A stretch of 64,000 bases of DNA from Streptomyces sp. MMG1533 (lineage in GTDB: Bacteria > Actinomycetota > Actinomycetes > Streptomycetales > Streptomycetaceae): positions 20,472 to 84,471 of the forward strand of contig NZ_LGDG01000221.1 in assembly GCF_001279775.1 (NCBI RefSeq), in the 5' to 3' direction. The position numbers were made by a program, and so were the translations under genes. The notes under the pieces are model-generated. The model ran no database searches and was not told the DNA's origin. It was given only the letters and a program-made list of their open reading frames with translations. Below are positions 1-8,702 of the stretch, one piece after another (the first letter of the stretch is position 1; each line of letters opens with the position of its first letter).

Positions 1-108
1 CCCACCGCTGATCATGTGACGGCGGCCGGGAAGGGCCAGGTCCACATCCCGCACCACGGCACTTCCCGGCTCGTCGAGTACATGAGCAGATCGGGAGGAA
101 GCCGTCCG

Positions 109-1809
109 GTGGACGAGGCACAGATACAGCAGAGGGGGACCGGGCGGCCGCGCGCCGCGGTCGCCGTGGCGCACGAGGATTCGGGACCGGCGGAGCACAC
201 GGCGGGTGAATCGTCGTGGACGGACTGGCTGACGACCACCGACCACAAGAAGATCGGGACGATGTACCTGGTCACCGCGTTCGTGTTCTTCATCGTCGGC
301 GGTGTGATGGCCCTGCTGATGCGCGCGGAACTCGCCCGGCCCGGTCTGCAGGTCCTGTCGAACGAGCAGTTCAACCAGGCGTTCACCATGCACGGCTCGA
401 TCATGCTGCTGATGTTCGCGATGCCGCTGTTCACCGGCTTCGCCAACTGGATCATGCCGCTGCAGATCGGCGCCCCGGACGTGGCCTTCCCGCGGCTGAA
501 CATGCTCGCCTACTGGCTCTTCCTGTTCGGCTCGTCGATCGCCGCGTTCGGCTTCCTCACCCCGGGCGGCGCCGCCGACTTCGGCTGGTTCCTGTATGCC
601 CCGTTGTCCGACGCCGTCCACTCGCCGGGCCTCGGCGCCGACCTGTGGATCATGGGCGTGGCGCTGTCGGGCTTCGGCTCGATCGCGGGTGCGGTCAACT
701 TCATCACCACGATCATCTGCATGCGCGCACCCGGCATGACCATGTTCCGGATGCCGATCTTCGTGTGGAACGTGCTGCTGACCGCGGTGCTGATCCTGAT
801 CGTGTTCCCGGTCCTGGCGGCGGCCCTGTTCGCCCTGGAATGCGACCGCAAGTTCGGCAGCCATGTCTTCGACCCGGCCAACGGAGGCGCGCTGCTGTGG
901 CAGCACCTGTTCTGGTTCTTCGGCCATCCGGAGGTGTACATCCTGGCGCTGCCGTTCTTCGGGATCGTCTCCGAGGTGATCCCTGTCTTCTCCCGGAAGC
1001 CGATGTTCGGCTACATGGGCCTGATCGGCGCGACCATCGCGATCGCGGGCCTGTCGGTGACCGTATGGGCGCACCACATGTACGTCACCGGCGGTGTCCT
1101 CCTGCCGTTCTTCTCCTTCATGACGTTCCTGATCGCGGTGCCGACAGGCGTGAAGTTCTTCAACTGGATCGGCACCATGTGGAAGGGCTCGCTCAGCTTC
1201 GAGACGCCGATGCTGTGGACCACGGGCTTCCTGATCACCTTCGTCTTCGGCGGCCTCACGGGCGTGATCCTGGCCTCGCCGCCGATGGACTTCCACATCT
1301 CCGACTCGTACTTCGTCGTCGCGCACTTCCACTACACGGTCTTCGGCACGGTCGTGTACGCGATGTTCGCCGGCTTCCACTTCTGGTGGCCCAAGTTCAC
1401 CGGCAAGATGCTCGACGAGCGCCTCGGCAAGCTCACGTTCTGGACGCTCACGGCGGGCTTCCACCTGACCTTCCTCGTCCAGCACTGGCTGGGTGCCGAG
1501 GGCATGCCCCGCCGGTACGCCGACTACCTGGCCGCCGACGGTTTCACCGCCCTCAACACCCTGTCCACGATCGGGTCGTTCCTGCTGGGTCTGTCGATCC
1601 TGCCGTTCTTCTACAACGTCTGGAAGACCGCCAAGTACGGCACGGCCGTCGAGGTCGACGACCCCTGGGGCTACGGCCGTTCGCTGGAGTGGGCGACCTC
1701 CTGCCCGCCCCCGAGGCACAACTTCACCGAGCTGCCGCGGATCCGGTCCGAGTCTCCGGCCTTCGACCTCCACCACCCCGAGATCGTCGCGGCCGAGGCG
1801 GTGAGCTGA
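109..1809 (+). CDS. ctaD: Cytochrome c oxidase subunit I (aa3 type)
   Basis: Catalytic membrane subunit of the aa3 terminal oxidase, which reduces O2 to water and pumps protons. The polytopic protein carries all hallmark ligands: the [10 protein letters not shown] helix with the low-spin haem His, [13 protein letters not shown] with the CuB His and the cross-linked Tyr, the HHMYVTG pair for CuB, and HFHYTVFG with the haem a3 and haem a histidines. I chose GTG 109 because a strong GGAGGAA lies at 94-100. In-frame starts at 16 and 82 would add 31 or 9 residues and have no clear ribosome site. The result is 566 residues, normal for the family. The genes for subunits II, III and the bc complex are not adjacent, so this may be the second, accessory ctaD copy common in streptomycetes (inference). 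Confidence 0.95.
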   Translation: MDEAQIQQRGTGRPRAAVAVAHEDSGPAEHTAGESSWTDWLTTTDHKKIGTMYLVTAFVFFIVGGVMALLMRAELARPGLQVLSNEQFNQAFTMHGSIMLLMFAMPLFTGFANWIMPLQIGAPDVAFPRLNMLAYWLFLFGSSIAAFGFLTPGGAADFGWFLYAPLSDAVHSPGLGADLWIMGVALSGFGSIAGAVNFITTIICMRAPGMTMFRMPIFVWNVLLTAVLILIVFPVLAAALFALECDRKFGSHVFDPANGGALLWQHLFWFFGHPEVYILALPFFGIVSEVIPVFSRKPMFGYMGLIGATIAIAGLSVTVWAHHMYVTGGVLLPFFSFMTFLIAVPTGVKFFNWIGTMWKGSLSFETPMLWTTGFLITFVFGGLTGVILASPPMDFHISDSYFVVAHFHYTVFGTVVYAMFAGFHFWWPKFTGKMLDERLGKLTFWTLTAGFHLTFLVQHWLGAEGMPRRYADYLAADGFTALNTLSTIGSFLLGLSILPFFYNVWKTAKYGTAVEVDDPWGYGRSLEWATSCPPPRHNFTELPRIRSESPAFDLHHPEIVAAEAVS

Positions 1810-1810
1810 G

Positions 1811-2365
1811 GTGTCCCACGCCGCCCTGGCGCTGGGCGTCGCGCTGGTGACCGCCGCGGGCTGCGTCTGGTACGTCCCCGCCCTCGCCGACCTGCGCGCG
1901 GGGGCCGACCGGCCGGTCTCCCGCCGTACCGCGGCGGCGGCCTGTCTGACCGGCTGGGGCACGGCCGCGGTCGTCGCCGCGGTGCTCTTCGCCGGCGTGG
2001 AGTGGCAGGCGGCCTGCGTCATGGCGGTGGCGGGCGCGACCGTCGCGGCCACGCTGCGGATTCGTGCCGCCGCGCAGCACCGCCAGGAGGTGCGGGAGAT
2101 CGCCCGTCACTGGGCGGCGCTGGACGCCGGCCCGCCCGAACACGGCCGCTCCCCGCACGCCTTTGCCGCCCTCCTCGTCTCCGGACTGGCCGCCGCCGCG
2201 GCCACGGCGACCCTCCTGGTGGCCGCCGGACCCGAAGACGGCGCGGACTGGCTCATGGCCGCCGTCGCTCCCGCCGCGGTCGTCGGTGTGACCCTCGCCG
2301 TCGCGGTCATGCACACTCGCACGGCCCGTCGTACCACGACGGGCCGTGCGTGGCCCCCGCGATAG
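1811..2365 (+). CDS. Hypothetical small membrane protein
   Basis: A 184-residue Ala-rich protein with about five hydrophobic segments: near the N-terminus, around residues 40-60 and 60-80, and two in the C-terminal third. A polar stretch around residues 85-115 contains a short basic/acidic helix. The GTG start follows the ctaD stop by one base, so the two are almost certainly co-translated. The position suggests a role in assembly or regulation of the oxidase, but no motif supports a specific function. I do not recognise the family. Confidence 0.7.
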   Translation: MSHAALALGVALVTAAGCVWYVPALADLRAGADRPVSRRTAAAACLTGWGTAAVVAAVLFAGVEWQAACVMAVAGATVAATLRIRAAAQHRQEVREIARHWAALDAGPPEHGRSPHAFAALLVSGLAAAAATATLLVAAGPEDGADWLMAAVAPAAVVGVTLAVAVMHTRTARRTTTGRAWPPR

Positions 2366-2603
2366 GGGAGTGTCGGCTCCTCTGGAGCGGACGGAGGCAC
2401 GAGCCGGTCGGCAGCCAACCGCCTTCCCGTCCGTGCGCACCGCCCCTCCGGAGGAACGGCCTCGCTGAGCGCCCACAGGGAGGCGCTCGACCCCTGCCGG
2501 CCCAGGTCGTCGGTGGTTCGGCGTGGGAGTCGGACGACCGTGACGCTCATATGACGCTCTGGCCGACTCGGAAGAGCCGAGGAACTTTGAGAAGTCCTCA
2601 CTG

Positions 2604-3455
2604 TCAGTCGGTCAGGCGCCACTTGCTGAGCCGGCCGACCATCTCGGGGTCACGGTGGTCGAAGAACAGGGAGGCGCCGGTGTCCAGGGTGGCGATGGAC
2701 GCCATCTGCTCGTCGGTCAGCTCGAAGTCGAAGACGTCGATGTTCTCCGCCATGCGCTCGGGGCGGACCGACTTCGGGATGGTGACGATGCCGCGCTGGA
2801 TCAGCCAGCGCAGCACGACCTGCGCCACGGACTTGCCGTGCTGCTTGCCGATCTCGCTCAGGAGCGGGAGGGCGAAGAGGTTGTTCTTGCCTTCGGCGAA
2901 CCCGCCCCAGGACTGGATCTGGACCCCGTGCTCGCGCAACAGCTCCTGGTCGGCGACGCGCTGGAAGAACGGGTGGGTCTCGATCTGGTTGACCGCGGGC
3001 GTGATCTCGTTGTTGAGGACGAGGTCGACGAGCCGGTCGGGGTAGAAGTTGGCGACGCCGATCGCCTTGGTACGGCCGTCGCGGTGCAGGCTCTCCATGG
3101 CGCGCCATTGGCCGTAAACGTCGCCGTAGGGCTGATGCATCAAGTACAGATCGAGGTATTCCAGGCCGAGCTTGTTCAGCGAGGTCTCGAAGGCGTGCTT
3201 GGTGTTCTCCTCGGCGGGCGCGTCCTGGACCCAGAGCTTGGTGGTGACGAACAGCTCCTCGCGGGGGATGCCGCTGCTCTTGATGGCGCGGCCGACGGCC
3301 TCCTCGTTGTCATAGGCGGCGGCCGTGTCGAGCAGCCGGTAGCCGGCGGCCAGGGCGTCCGTGACGGCCTGCTCCGTCTGCTCCGGCGGGATCTGGTAGA
3401 CGCCGAAGCCGAGGATCGGCATCTCGACGCCGTTGTTGAGGGTGACGGTCTGCAT
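2604..3455 (-). CDS. Aldo/keto reductase
   Basis: NADPH-dependent (alpha/beta)8-barrel oxidoreductase of 283 residues, which reduces aldehydes or ketones in the cytoplasm. The catalytic tetrad is visible as Asp43, Tyr48, Lys73 and His107. The C-terminal [13 protein letters not shown] segment is the usual NADPH 2'-phosphate binding loop. The sequence is closest in style to the AKR5 (2,5-diketo-gluconate reductase) group. An AAGGAAG lies just upstream of the ATG. It starts 30 bp after the alcohol dehydrogenase stop on the same strand, so the two probably form an operon acting on the same class of carbonyl substrate. Confidence 0.93.
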   Translation of the reverse strand: MQTVTLNNGVEMPILGFGVYQIPPEQTEQAVTDALAAGYRLLDTAAAYDNEEAVGRAIKSSGIPREELFVTTKLWVQDAPAEENTKHAFETSLNKLGLEYLDLYLMHQPYGDVYGQWRAMESLHRDGRTKAIGVANFYPDRLVDLVLNNEITPAVNQIETHPFFQRVADQELLREHGVQIQSWGGFAEGKNNLFALPLLSEIGKQHGKSVAQVVLRWLIQRGIVTIPKSVRPERMAENIDVFDFELTDEQMASIATLDTGASLFFDHRDPEMVGRLSKWRLTD

Positions 3456-3485
3456 GGGGGTCTTCCTTGTCCTGCCGGTGAAGGG

Positions 3486-4520
3486 TCAGAGGGCGATGAG
3501 GGCCTTGAGGACGCGGCGGTCGGCCATGGCCTGGTAGGCGTCGGGGACCTGGTCGAGGGAGAAGATCCGGTCGAAGACGCGGCCAGGTTCGATGGTGCCG
3601 TCCAGGACGTCCGGCATCAGTTCCTCGATGTAGGCGCGGGCCGGGCTGGCACCGCCGGTGAGGGTGATGTTCCGCATGATCATGGACGGGCCGACGGGAC
3701 CTTCCTCGTACTGCGGGACGCCCAGACGGCTGATGGTGCCGCCGTCGACGACCGCTGCCAGTGCGGTCTCCAGCGTCTGACGGGTGCCGACGGCCTCGAT
3801 CACCTTGTCCACGCCGTCGCCACCGGCCAGCTCGCGTACCCGGGTGACGCCTTCCTCGCCGCGCTCGGCGACCACGTCGGTGGCGCCGAACTCGCGGCCC
3901 AGGTCGGTGCGGTCGGTGTGGCGGCCCATCAGGACGACCTGCTCGGCGCCCAGCCGCTTGGCGGCGATCACCGCGCACAGGCCGACCGCACCGTCCCCGA
4001 TGACCAGCACGCAGTCGCCGCGACTGACGCGGGCGGTGACGGCTCCGTGGTGGCCGGTGCCCATCACGTCCGACAGGGTCAGCAGCGAGGGCAGCAGCGC
4101 GGAGTCCGCGCCGACGGGCAGCTTGACCAGGGTGCCGTCGGCCTGGGGAACGCGCACCGCCTCGCCCTGGCCGCCGTCCACGCCGTCGAGGCCGTACCGG
4201 CCTCCGTGCCGGCACGAGATGTGCAGGCCGCGGGCGCAGTAGTCGCAGGTGTTGTCGCAGTAGGTGAACGGGGCGACGACCAGGTCACCGGCCTTGATGC
4301 CGGTGACGTCGGCGCCGGTCTCCTCCACCACGCCGAGGAACTCGTGTCCCATCGGCCGGCCGCTGTCGGTGGCGGGCATGGACTTGTAGGGCCACAGATC
4401 GCTGCCGCACACGCACGACAGCACGACGCGGACGACGGCATCGGTGCGCTGCTGGATCTTCGGGTCGGGACGGTTCTCGATCCGGACGTCGCCGGCGCCG
4501 TACATCACTGCTGCGCGCAT
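3486..4520 (-). CDS. Zinc-dependent alcohol dehydrogenase (MDR family)
   Basis: Medium-chain dehydrogenase/reductase of 344 residues. It shows the catalytic zinc Cys in CVCGSDLWPY, the GHEFLG motif, and a four-Cys structural zinc lobe (C-x2-C-x2-C-x7-C in the TYCDNTCDYCARGLHISC segment). The NAD(P) Rossmann site is VIGDGAVGL. The open frame extends a further 51 codons upstream, but the ATG at 4520 has AGGAG at good spacing and gives a normal length. It is first in an operon with the aldo/keto reductase and divergent from the XRE regulator at 4839, which is the likely controller of both. Confidence 0.93.
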   Translation of the reverse strand: MRAAVMYGAGDVRIENRPDPKIQQRTDAVVRVVLSCVCGSDLWPYKSMPATDSGRPMGHEFLGVVEETGADVTGIKAGDLVVAPFTYCDNTCDYCARGLHISCRHGGRYGLDGVDGGQGEAVRVPQADGTLVKLPVGADSALLPSLLTLSDVMGTGHHGAVTARVSRGDCVLVIGDGAVGLCAVIAAKRLGAEQVVLMGRHTDRTDLGREFGATDVVAERGEEGVTRVRELAGGDGVDKVIEAVGTRQTLETALAAVVDGGTISRLGVPQYEEGPVGPSMIMRNITLTGGASPARAYIEELMPDVLDGTIEPGRVFDRIFSLDQVPDAYQAMADRRVLKALIAL

Positions 4521-4838
4521 GGAAGGTGCTCCTGCTCTGAAAAGCGTCCGCCGGTTGTTGCGGCGGCTGTGGGTTCTCGGGTGGGAAGCGCGGCCCGGTA
4601 CCGCCCGACGGGCCGGTGGAGCCGGGTCGGCGTTCGAGCATCCGCGCGGCGGTCCCGGTGAGGAGGGGGACACGAGGCGGTGCTCCTGCTTGACGGGGAT
4701 GAAGTGGTGACGTCATCCACCGTGCCGCTCGACGCACCACATAGGCAGGCCGGGTTCTGCCGGGGGTGGTCAGCGATGGGTATGACAGGGCCCCCCTCGC
4801 GGATACCGTCCTGTCGGCAGCGTTGCGACACTGGCTCC

Positions 4839-5747
4839 ATGGCACCCGAGCAGCACACCAGCGGTGACGAACTGGCGCGCTTCCTGCGCGCCCGCCGCAC
4901 CCAGACCAGCCCCGAAAGCGCCGGCCTCACCCCCGGGCCCGGCGTACGCCGCACTCCCGGCCTGCGCCGCGAGGAACTGGCCACGCTCGCCGGGGTCAGC
5001 ATCGACTACTACACCCGCCTGGAGCGCGGCAAGGAGACCCGGCCCAGCCCCGGTGTCATCGACGCTCTCGCCCGTGCCCTGCACCTCGACGACGACGAAC
5101 ACCGCCACCTGCGCGAGCTGGCCGCCCGGGCCGCCCACTACGCCCCCGAACCGCCTCCCCCGCCCAGCCGGACCGTCCGTCCGCACCTGAAGCTGCTGCT
5201 GGAGGCGATGCGCCCGAACCCCGCCTACATCGTCAGCCGCAGCATGGACCTGCTCGCATGGAATCCCGCGGGCCTGGCCCTGTATGCCGGCATCGCCGAC
5301 TGGCCCGCCAAGCAGCGCAACCTCGCCCGCTACCTCTTCCTCCACCCCACCGCCCGCGAGCTGTTCCCCGACTGGGACACCCAGGTCCGCGGCTGCGTCG
5401 CCCGCCTGCGCGCCGAAGCCGGCACCAACCCGGACGCACCCGACCTCACCAGCCTCGTCGGGGAGCTCCTGCTCAAGAGTCCCGACTTCGCCAAGCTGTG
5501 GGAACGTTACGAGGTCATCGGACGCAAGAAGGTCCAGAAGACCTTCCACCATCCCCAGGTCGGCGTCCTCACCCTGAGCGGCCAGAGCATGCACCTCGAA
5601 GGCACCCCCGGCCAGCGCCTCGGCGCCTACACCGCCGAGCCGGGCACCCCCGATCATGACGCCATGCTCCTGCTCGACATGACTGCGCGCGAGTCCGCTG
5701 AGCGCCAGGAAACGCAGGCCGAGCGACAGCGGCCCGCCTCGTCCTGA
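4839..5747 (+). CDS. XRE/MmyB-type transcriptional regulator
   Basis: DNA-binding regulator of 302 residues. An N-terminal Cro/C1 helix-turn-helix (about residues 35-95, with LRREELATLAGVSIDYYTRLERG) is followed by the MmyB-like PAS-type ligand domain (about 115-285, including the DLLAWNPAGLALYAGI segment). The family is typically encoded next to short- and medium-chain dehydrogenases and represses them. Here it is divergent from the alcohol dehydrogenase/aldo-keto reductase operon with about 320 bp between the starts. ATG 4839 was chosen because the domain begins soon after it; the upstream extension to 4680 is low-complexity and lacks the family sequence. Confidence 0.92.
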   Translation: MAPEQHTSGDELARFLRARRTQTSPESAGLTPGPGVRRTPGLRREELATLAGVSIDYYTRLERGKETRPSPGVIDALARALHLDDDEHRHLRELAARAAHYAPEPPPPPSRTVRPHLKLLLEAMRPNPAYIVSRSMDLLAWNPAGLALYAGIADWPAKQRNLARYLFLHPTARELFPDWDTQVRGCVARLRAEAGTNPDAPDLTSLVGELLLKSPDFAKLWERYEVIGRKKVQKTFHHPQVGVLTLSGQSMHLEGTPGQRLGAYTAEPGTPDHDAMLLLDMTARESAERQETQAERQRPASS

Positions 5748-5814
5748 CCGGCCTCATGCAGCAGCCCAAGCCTGGCCGTTGAGCTCCGAGTGAATCGATA
5801 TCTGTGCGTACGCC

Positions 5815-6367
5815 CGCTCCGTCAGGCTTCGGCCGGCCACGGTGGTGGGCGGGATGCCGATCGGCAGGCAGGCCGGTGCGCCGCGAGGCGGGGCCGAGGT
5901 CGTCGTCGCGACCCCGGGCAGGCTCAAGGACCTCATCGACCGTGGCGACTGCCGGCTGAACCAGGTGGGCATCACGGTGCTGGACGAGGCCGACCAGATG
6001 GCTGACATGGGGTTCATGCCGCAGGTCACCGCGCTGCACGGCGGCAAGTCGTACCCGCAGCGCACCCGCACGCTGGCGCAGTTTGCGAGTCCGGCAGCGT
6101 CGTCACGCTCGTCACGCCGAGTCAGCGCCGCGGCATGGTCCGCCTCATGTCGGACGCCGGGATCCGGCCGCAGACCACCCAGATCCGCTCGGGCGACGAC
6201 GCCCTGAGCCGGATCACCGGCGCCCAGGCCCCGTCCGGCATCCCGGTCGTCATCACCGCACCGGTGTCGAACGTTCCAAGCGCAGCGCCTCCTCCCGAGG
6301 CCGACGCCGCCCCAATTCGGCGACCCCGCGCGCGCCCGTACGCCAGTCCGTCTTCGACGCGGCCTGA
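5815..6367 (+). pseudogene. DEAD-box RNA helicase, multiply deleted pseudogene
   Basis: Remnants of an ATP-dependent RNA helicase in three reading frames. Frame one (about 5826-6084) keeps the Ib and II region: VVVATPGRLKDLIDRG and VLDEADQMADMGF. At about 6029-6036 it jumps straight to LHGGKS..QRTRTLAQF, which belongs to the second RecA domain. At about 6084 a second deletion and frame change leads to SGSVVTLVTPSQRRGM and LSRITGAQAPSGIPV. Near 6270 a further frame change leads to RSKRSASSRGRRR and the stop at 6365-6367. The Q motif, Walker A, motif III and the HRIGR motif are lost. Residual codon bias is still streptomycete, so decay is recent. It lies upstream of the MerR-like and cold-shock genes on the same strand. 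Confidence 0.85.
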
Positions 6368-7210
6368 ATCCGAATCCGTCTGACCGACAGGGCAGGCACG
6401 AGCCCACACGCCGTTCCGCGGGTTCCCGTCGCAGTGATTGCTCAGCGCTTGTGAATGCCCATCAGGGGCACCCTGGTCTCCGGATCGTCATGCCTGGCCT
6501 TGCTACCCGGCCTCGGTGCCCCCGCCCTCCACCCGCCAACCCGGCGGAGCCGCAGTCCTGCCGGAAAAACTGACGGGCACAGTCGACCATCCATGGACCA
6601 GTTGAGGTGGGTTACCTCATCTTCGATCGAGCAGAAATCTGTGCCAGCCAGAGTAGACATTGGGTGGCAGTGTGGTTATGGTTTCTCTCGTAGTCGAGAT
6701 CAGCAAGGCCCGGCAGACACGAACTGCCGGGCAGCAGTACAGGAAGTTGCAGTGTGCAGGACGGTGCGGTGGTGGAGTTCCGAAGCCAGGGTTGTTGCAG
6801 GACGGCGACGGGGCTGACGACCGGACCGGGTGGCCCGCAGTGATCAGGGGCCGCCGTGAGCAGGGCCGCGGTCGACGCGGTGGCAGTACCTGTAAGTGCA
6901 GTTCGCGTTACCCAGTAGTACGCAGTACCCCGTTTGGCAAGCAGTTGATCACCGAGGGAAGAACGGAGGGGCCGAGCGCCATCAGGATCGCCCGGGCGGA
7001 GCCTTGAACCCGGGTACCGCAGGACATCGATAGTGAGGTGGTCTCCGGTCGAGCAACCGCGATCCCAGCACCCCCGACAGCATCTCGGTCGGGTCTGCGG
7101 AAACAGAAGGCCGGCGCAGTACCAGGGCCGGCAGATGGTGTAGTAGTTCCTTCGGGGCCCTGGTGCCATAGGCACCAGGGCCCCTCAACGCGTTCCACGG
7201 AGAGGTGCAA
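6368..7210 (+). ncRNA. Non-coding leader or RNA candidate upstream of the MerR-like gene
   Basis: About 840 bp with no reading frame showing third-position GC bias and with mixed base composition unlike the neighbouring genes. It contains a clean inverted repeat, CCCGGCAG / CTGCCGGG with a 7-nt loop, at 6709-6731, and a perfect 14-bp hairpin at 7154-7184 directly before the MerR-like gene. The dispersed structure and absence of coding signal fit a long 5' leader or an independent small RNA. This is inference; short ORFs here (for example 6660-7007) look accidental. Confidence 0.4.
7154..7184 (+). promoter_or_regulatory. Perfect hairpin 26 nt before the MerR-like gene
   Basis: GGGGCCCTGGTGCC, loop ATA, then its exact complement: a 14-bp stem with a 3-nt loop. 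It has no U-run and sits between the leader and the ribosome site of the gene at 7211. It could act as a processing, pausing or attenuation element rather than a terminator. Confidence 0.6.
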
Positions 7211-7549
7211 GTGACAGCAGACGATTCCTTCGGCCGGCTCGACGACGACGATTACCCCGCCTACACCATGGGCCGAGCTGCCGAGATGCTCGGCACCACC
7301 CCCAACTTCCTCCGCGCCATCGGTGAGGCCCGGCTGATCACCCCGCTCCGCTCTCAGGGCGGACACCGCCGCTACTCCCGTTACCAGCTGCGCATCGCGG
7401 CCCGCGCCCGGGAACTCGTCGACCAGGGCACCCCCATCGAGGCCGCCTGCCGCATCGTCATCCTCGAAGACCAGCTCGAAGAAGCCCAGCGCCTCAATGC
7501 CGAACACCGTCGCGCCGCCGGATCACCCAACCCCCCGGCCGTGGCATGA
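7211..7549 (+). CDS. Small MerR-like helix-turn-helix regulator
   Basis: DNA-binding protein of 112 residues. The winged helix-turn-helix (about residues 18-85) includes YTMGRAAEMLGTTPNFLRAI and GGHRRYSRYQLRIAARARELV, followed by a short helix ending in ILEDQLEEAQRLNAEHRR that would dimerise. There is no C-terminal ligand domain and no metal-binding Cys. GTG 7211 is preceded by GGAGAGG at about 7199-7205; the in-frame GTG at 7205 overlaps that site and is not used. It lies upstream of the cold-shock gene and downstream of a helicase remnant, a grouping that suggests a cold or RNA-structure response (inference). Confidence 0.88.
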   Translation: MTADDSFGRLDDDDYPAYTMGRAAEMLGTTPNFLRAIGEARLITPLRSQGGHRRYSRYQLRIAARARELVDQGTPIEAACRIVILEDQLEEAQRLNAEHRRAAGSPNPPAVA

Positions 7550-7680
7550 GATGAGCGCGCCCGCCGGTATCGACGGGCACCGCCGCACAGTCCCCGTGTG
7601 CGGCGTGATCGTTCCTGTGGTGACGTGGGGTGCGGGCGTGTAACGTCTGCGTCAGCTGTCGTGGTTCGGAGTTCCCCTTT

Positions 7681-7705
7681 GCCCACGCCTTGGTGTGGGC
7701 TTTTT
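7681..7705 (+). terminator. Intrinsic terminator between MerR-like gene and csp
   Basis: A 9-bp stem (GCCCACGCC pairing with GGTGTGGGC through one G-U pair, loop TT) is followed by TTTTT at 7701-7705. This canonical Rho-independent terminator is unusual in so GC-rich a genome. It may end the MerR-like transcript or, if transcription starts upstream, act as an attenuator in the 240-nt csp leader. Confidence 0.8.
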
Positions 7706-7791
7706 GCTGTGCTGTGCCGCAGGAACCAGGGCGATCACCTCTGCCTTCCACATGGAGTGGGAGGCGTTCATCGGCTGGAAGGCATTTGACT

Positions 7792-7995
7792 ATGGCTACG
7801 GGAACTGTGAAGTGGTTCAACGCGGAGAAGGGCTTCGGCTTCATCGCCCAGGACGGGGGCGGCCCGGATGTCTTCGCGCACTATTCCGCAATCAACTCCT
7901 CAGGCTTTCGTGAGCTCCAGGAGGGCCAGATCGTGACGTTCGACGTCACCCAGGGCCAAAAGGGCCCGCAGGCCGAGAACATCACCCCGGCCTGA
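7792..7995 (+). CDS. Cold-shock protein (CspA family)
   Basis: A 67-residue OB-fold nucleic-acid chaperone. It contains both RNA-binding motifs, KGFGFI (RNP1) and DVFAHY (RNP2 region), within the standard [15 protein letters not shown] opening. The length is typical. Like other csp genes it has a long untranslated leader (about 240 nt from the previous gene), which here contains an intrinsic terminator at 7681-7705. It is followed by a short hairpin at 8046-8061. Confidence 0.96.
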   Translation: MATGTVKWFNAEKGFGFIAQDGGGPDVFAHYSAINSSGFRELQEGQIVTFDVTQGQKGPQAENITPA

Positions 7996-8045
7996 CCTCG
8001 CAGCCTCGCCCGAGAGATGGTGCACTCCGCGTCCGGTTAGGGCCG

Positions 8046-8061
8046 CAGCCCGTGCGGGCTG
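8046..8061 (+). terminator. Short terminator hairpin after csp
   Basis: CAGCCCG, loop TG, CGGGCTG, then a short T-containing tail (GCTTTC). It starts 51 nt after the csp stop codon and probably ends that transcript. Confidence 0.5.
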
Positions 8062-8127
8062 TGCTTTCAGCCGGACAAGGGGAACCGCTCTCGTGCCGGG
8101 CGTCGACCGGGCCTGTCGTGCACAGGA

Positions 8128-8526
8128 TCAGGGCCGCGCAGCAATGGCTGGGCGGCCCTCTTGGTTCTGGCTCTCGTGGTGTCGTGTCGGAGGGGTCCTG
8201 ACCTGTAGTTCCTCGGGCTGAAGCCTCGCGTCGGAGGGGCGGTCCGGTCGCCGGCCACCGAAGTACGTGGCGAAGGCGGACGCGAACCCGAAGAACCTCG
8301 CCGGGATGACAGCGAACGGCTTCAGCCGAACGGTCGTCGGCAGGGTGCCGTTGACGAAGAAGATCACCACGCCCAGCGCCAGGGTGCGGGCGAACTCCCC
8401 GGTATCGAACATCGTGCCCGTCTCCCGGTTGAGCAGTACGGCCGCCACCGCGAACCCCGATCCTGCCGTGGTGGCGGGGATCATGGAGATGGCGTCGGCG
8501 ATGCTCGGACCGCCCTGCAGAAACAT
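8128..8526 (-). CDS. Hypothetical membrane protein, possibly a truncated remnant
   Basis: A 132-residue frame with two clear hydrophobic segments: IPATTAGSGFAVAAVLLN near residues 17-34 and LALGVVIFFVNGTL near 50-63. A third amphipathic stretch (PARFFGFASAFATYFGG) follows, then a disordered charged tail. A GAGGG lies about 9 nt before ATG 8526. I do not recognise the family. The start lies exactly where an apparent MarR C-terminal fragment on the other strand begins, so the gene may be a truncated piece at a rearrangement point rather than a complete gene. Confidence 0.45.
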   Translation of the reverse strand: MFLQGGPSIADAISMIPATTAGSGFAVAAVLLNRETGTMFDTGEFARTLALGVVIFFVNGTLPTTVRLKPFAVIPARFFGFASAFATYFGGRRPDRPSDARLQPEELQVRTPPTRHHESQNQEGRPAIAARP

Positions 8527-8527
8527 C

Positions 8528-8602
8528 GTGACCGCCCTCGGCGCCGAGGAGACGGCCCTGTTGCGGACGCTGCTGCAGCGGGCAGCGAGGCGCCTGGGCT
8601 GA
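8528..8602 (+). pseudogene. Possible C-terminal remnant of a MarR regulator
   Basis: On the plus strand the last 25 codons before a TGA read like the terminal helix of MarR proteins (LGAEETALLRTLLQRAARRLG). The upstream codons in the same frame are the antisense of the membrane protein at 8128-8526 and do not look like MarR. I infer a small 3' fragment left by a rearrangement; the evidence is one helix only. Confidence 0.35.
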
Positions 8603-8702
8603 CGGACGCGAGCCCGGACAGTGCCCGGTGTCGCGCTCACCCCGGGGCCCGTGCCGGAACGGCGCCTGCGCGATCGGCGGTGACGCTCGTTCCGGTGGGG
8701 CG

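Noticed and set aside
2655..4661. 668-codon open frame on the plus strand
   Set aside because: Antisense to the aldo/keto reductase and alcohol dehydrogenase, which carry complete catalytic motifs.
6660..7007. Small ORF of 115 codons in the leader region
   Set aside because: No third-position GC bias and no recognisable family. The stem-loop structure argues for non-coding DNA.
7009..7025. tRNA T-arm-like GGTTCAAGGCTCC on the minus strand
   Set aside because: No acceptor, D or anticodon stem could be built around it.
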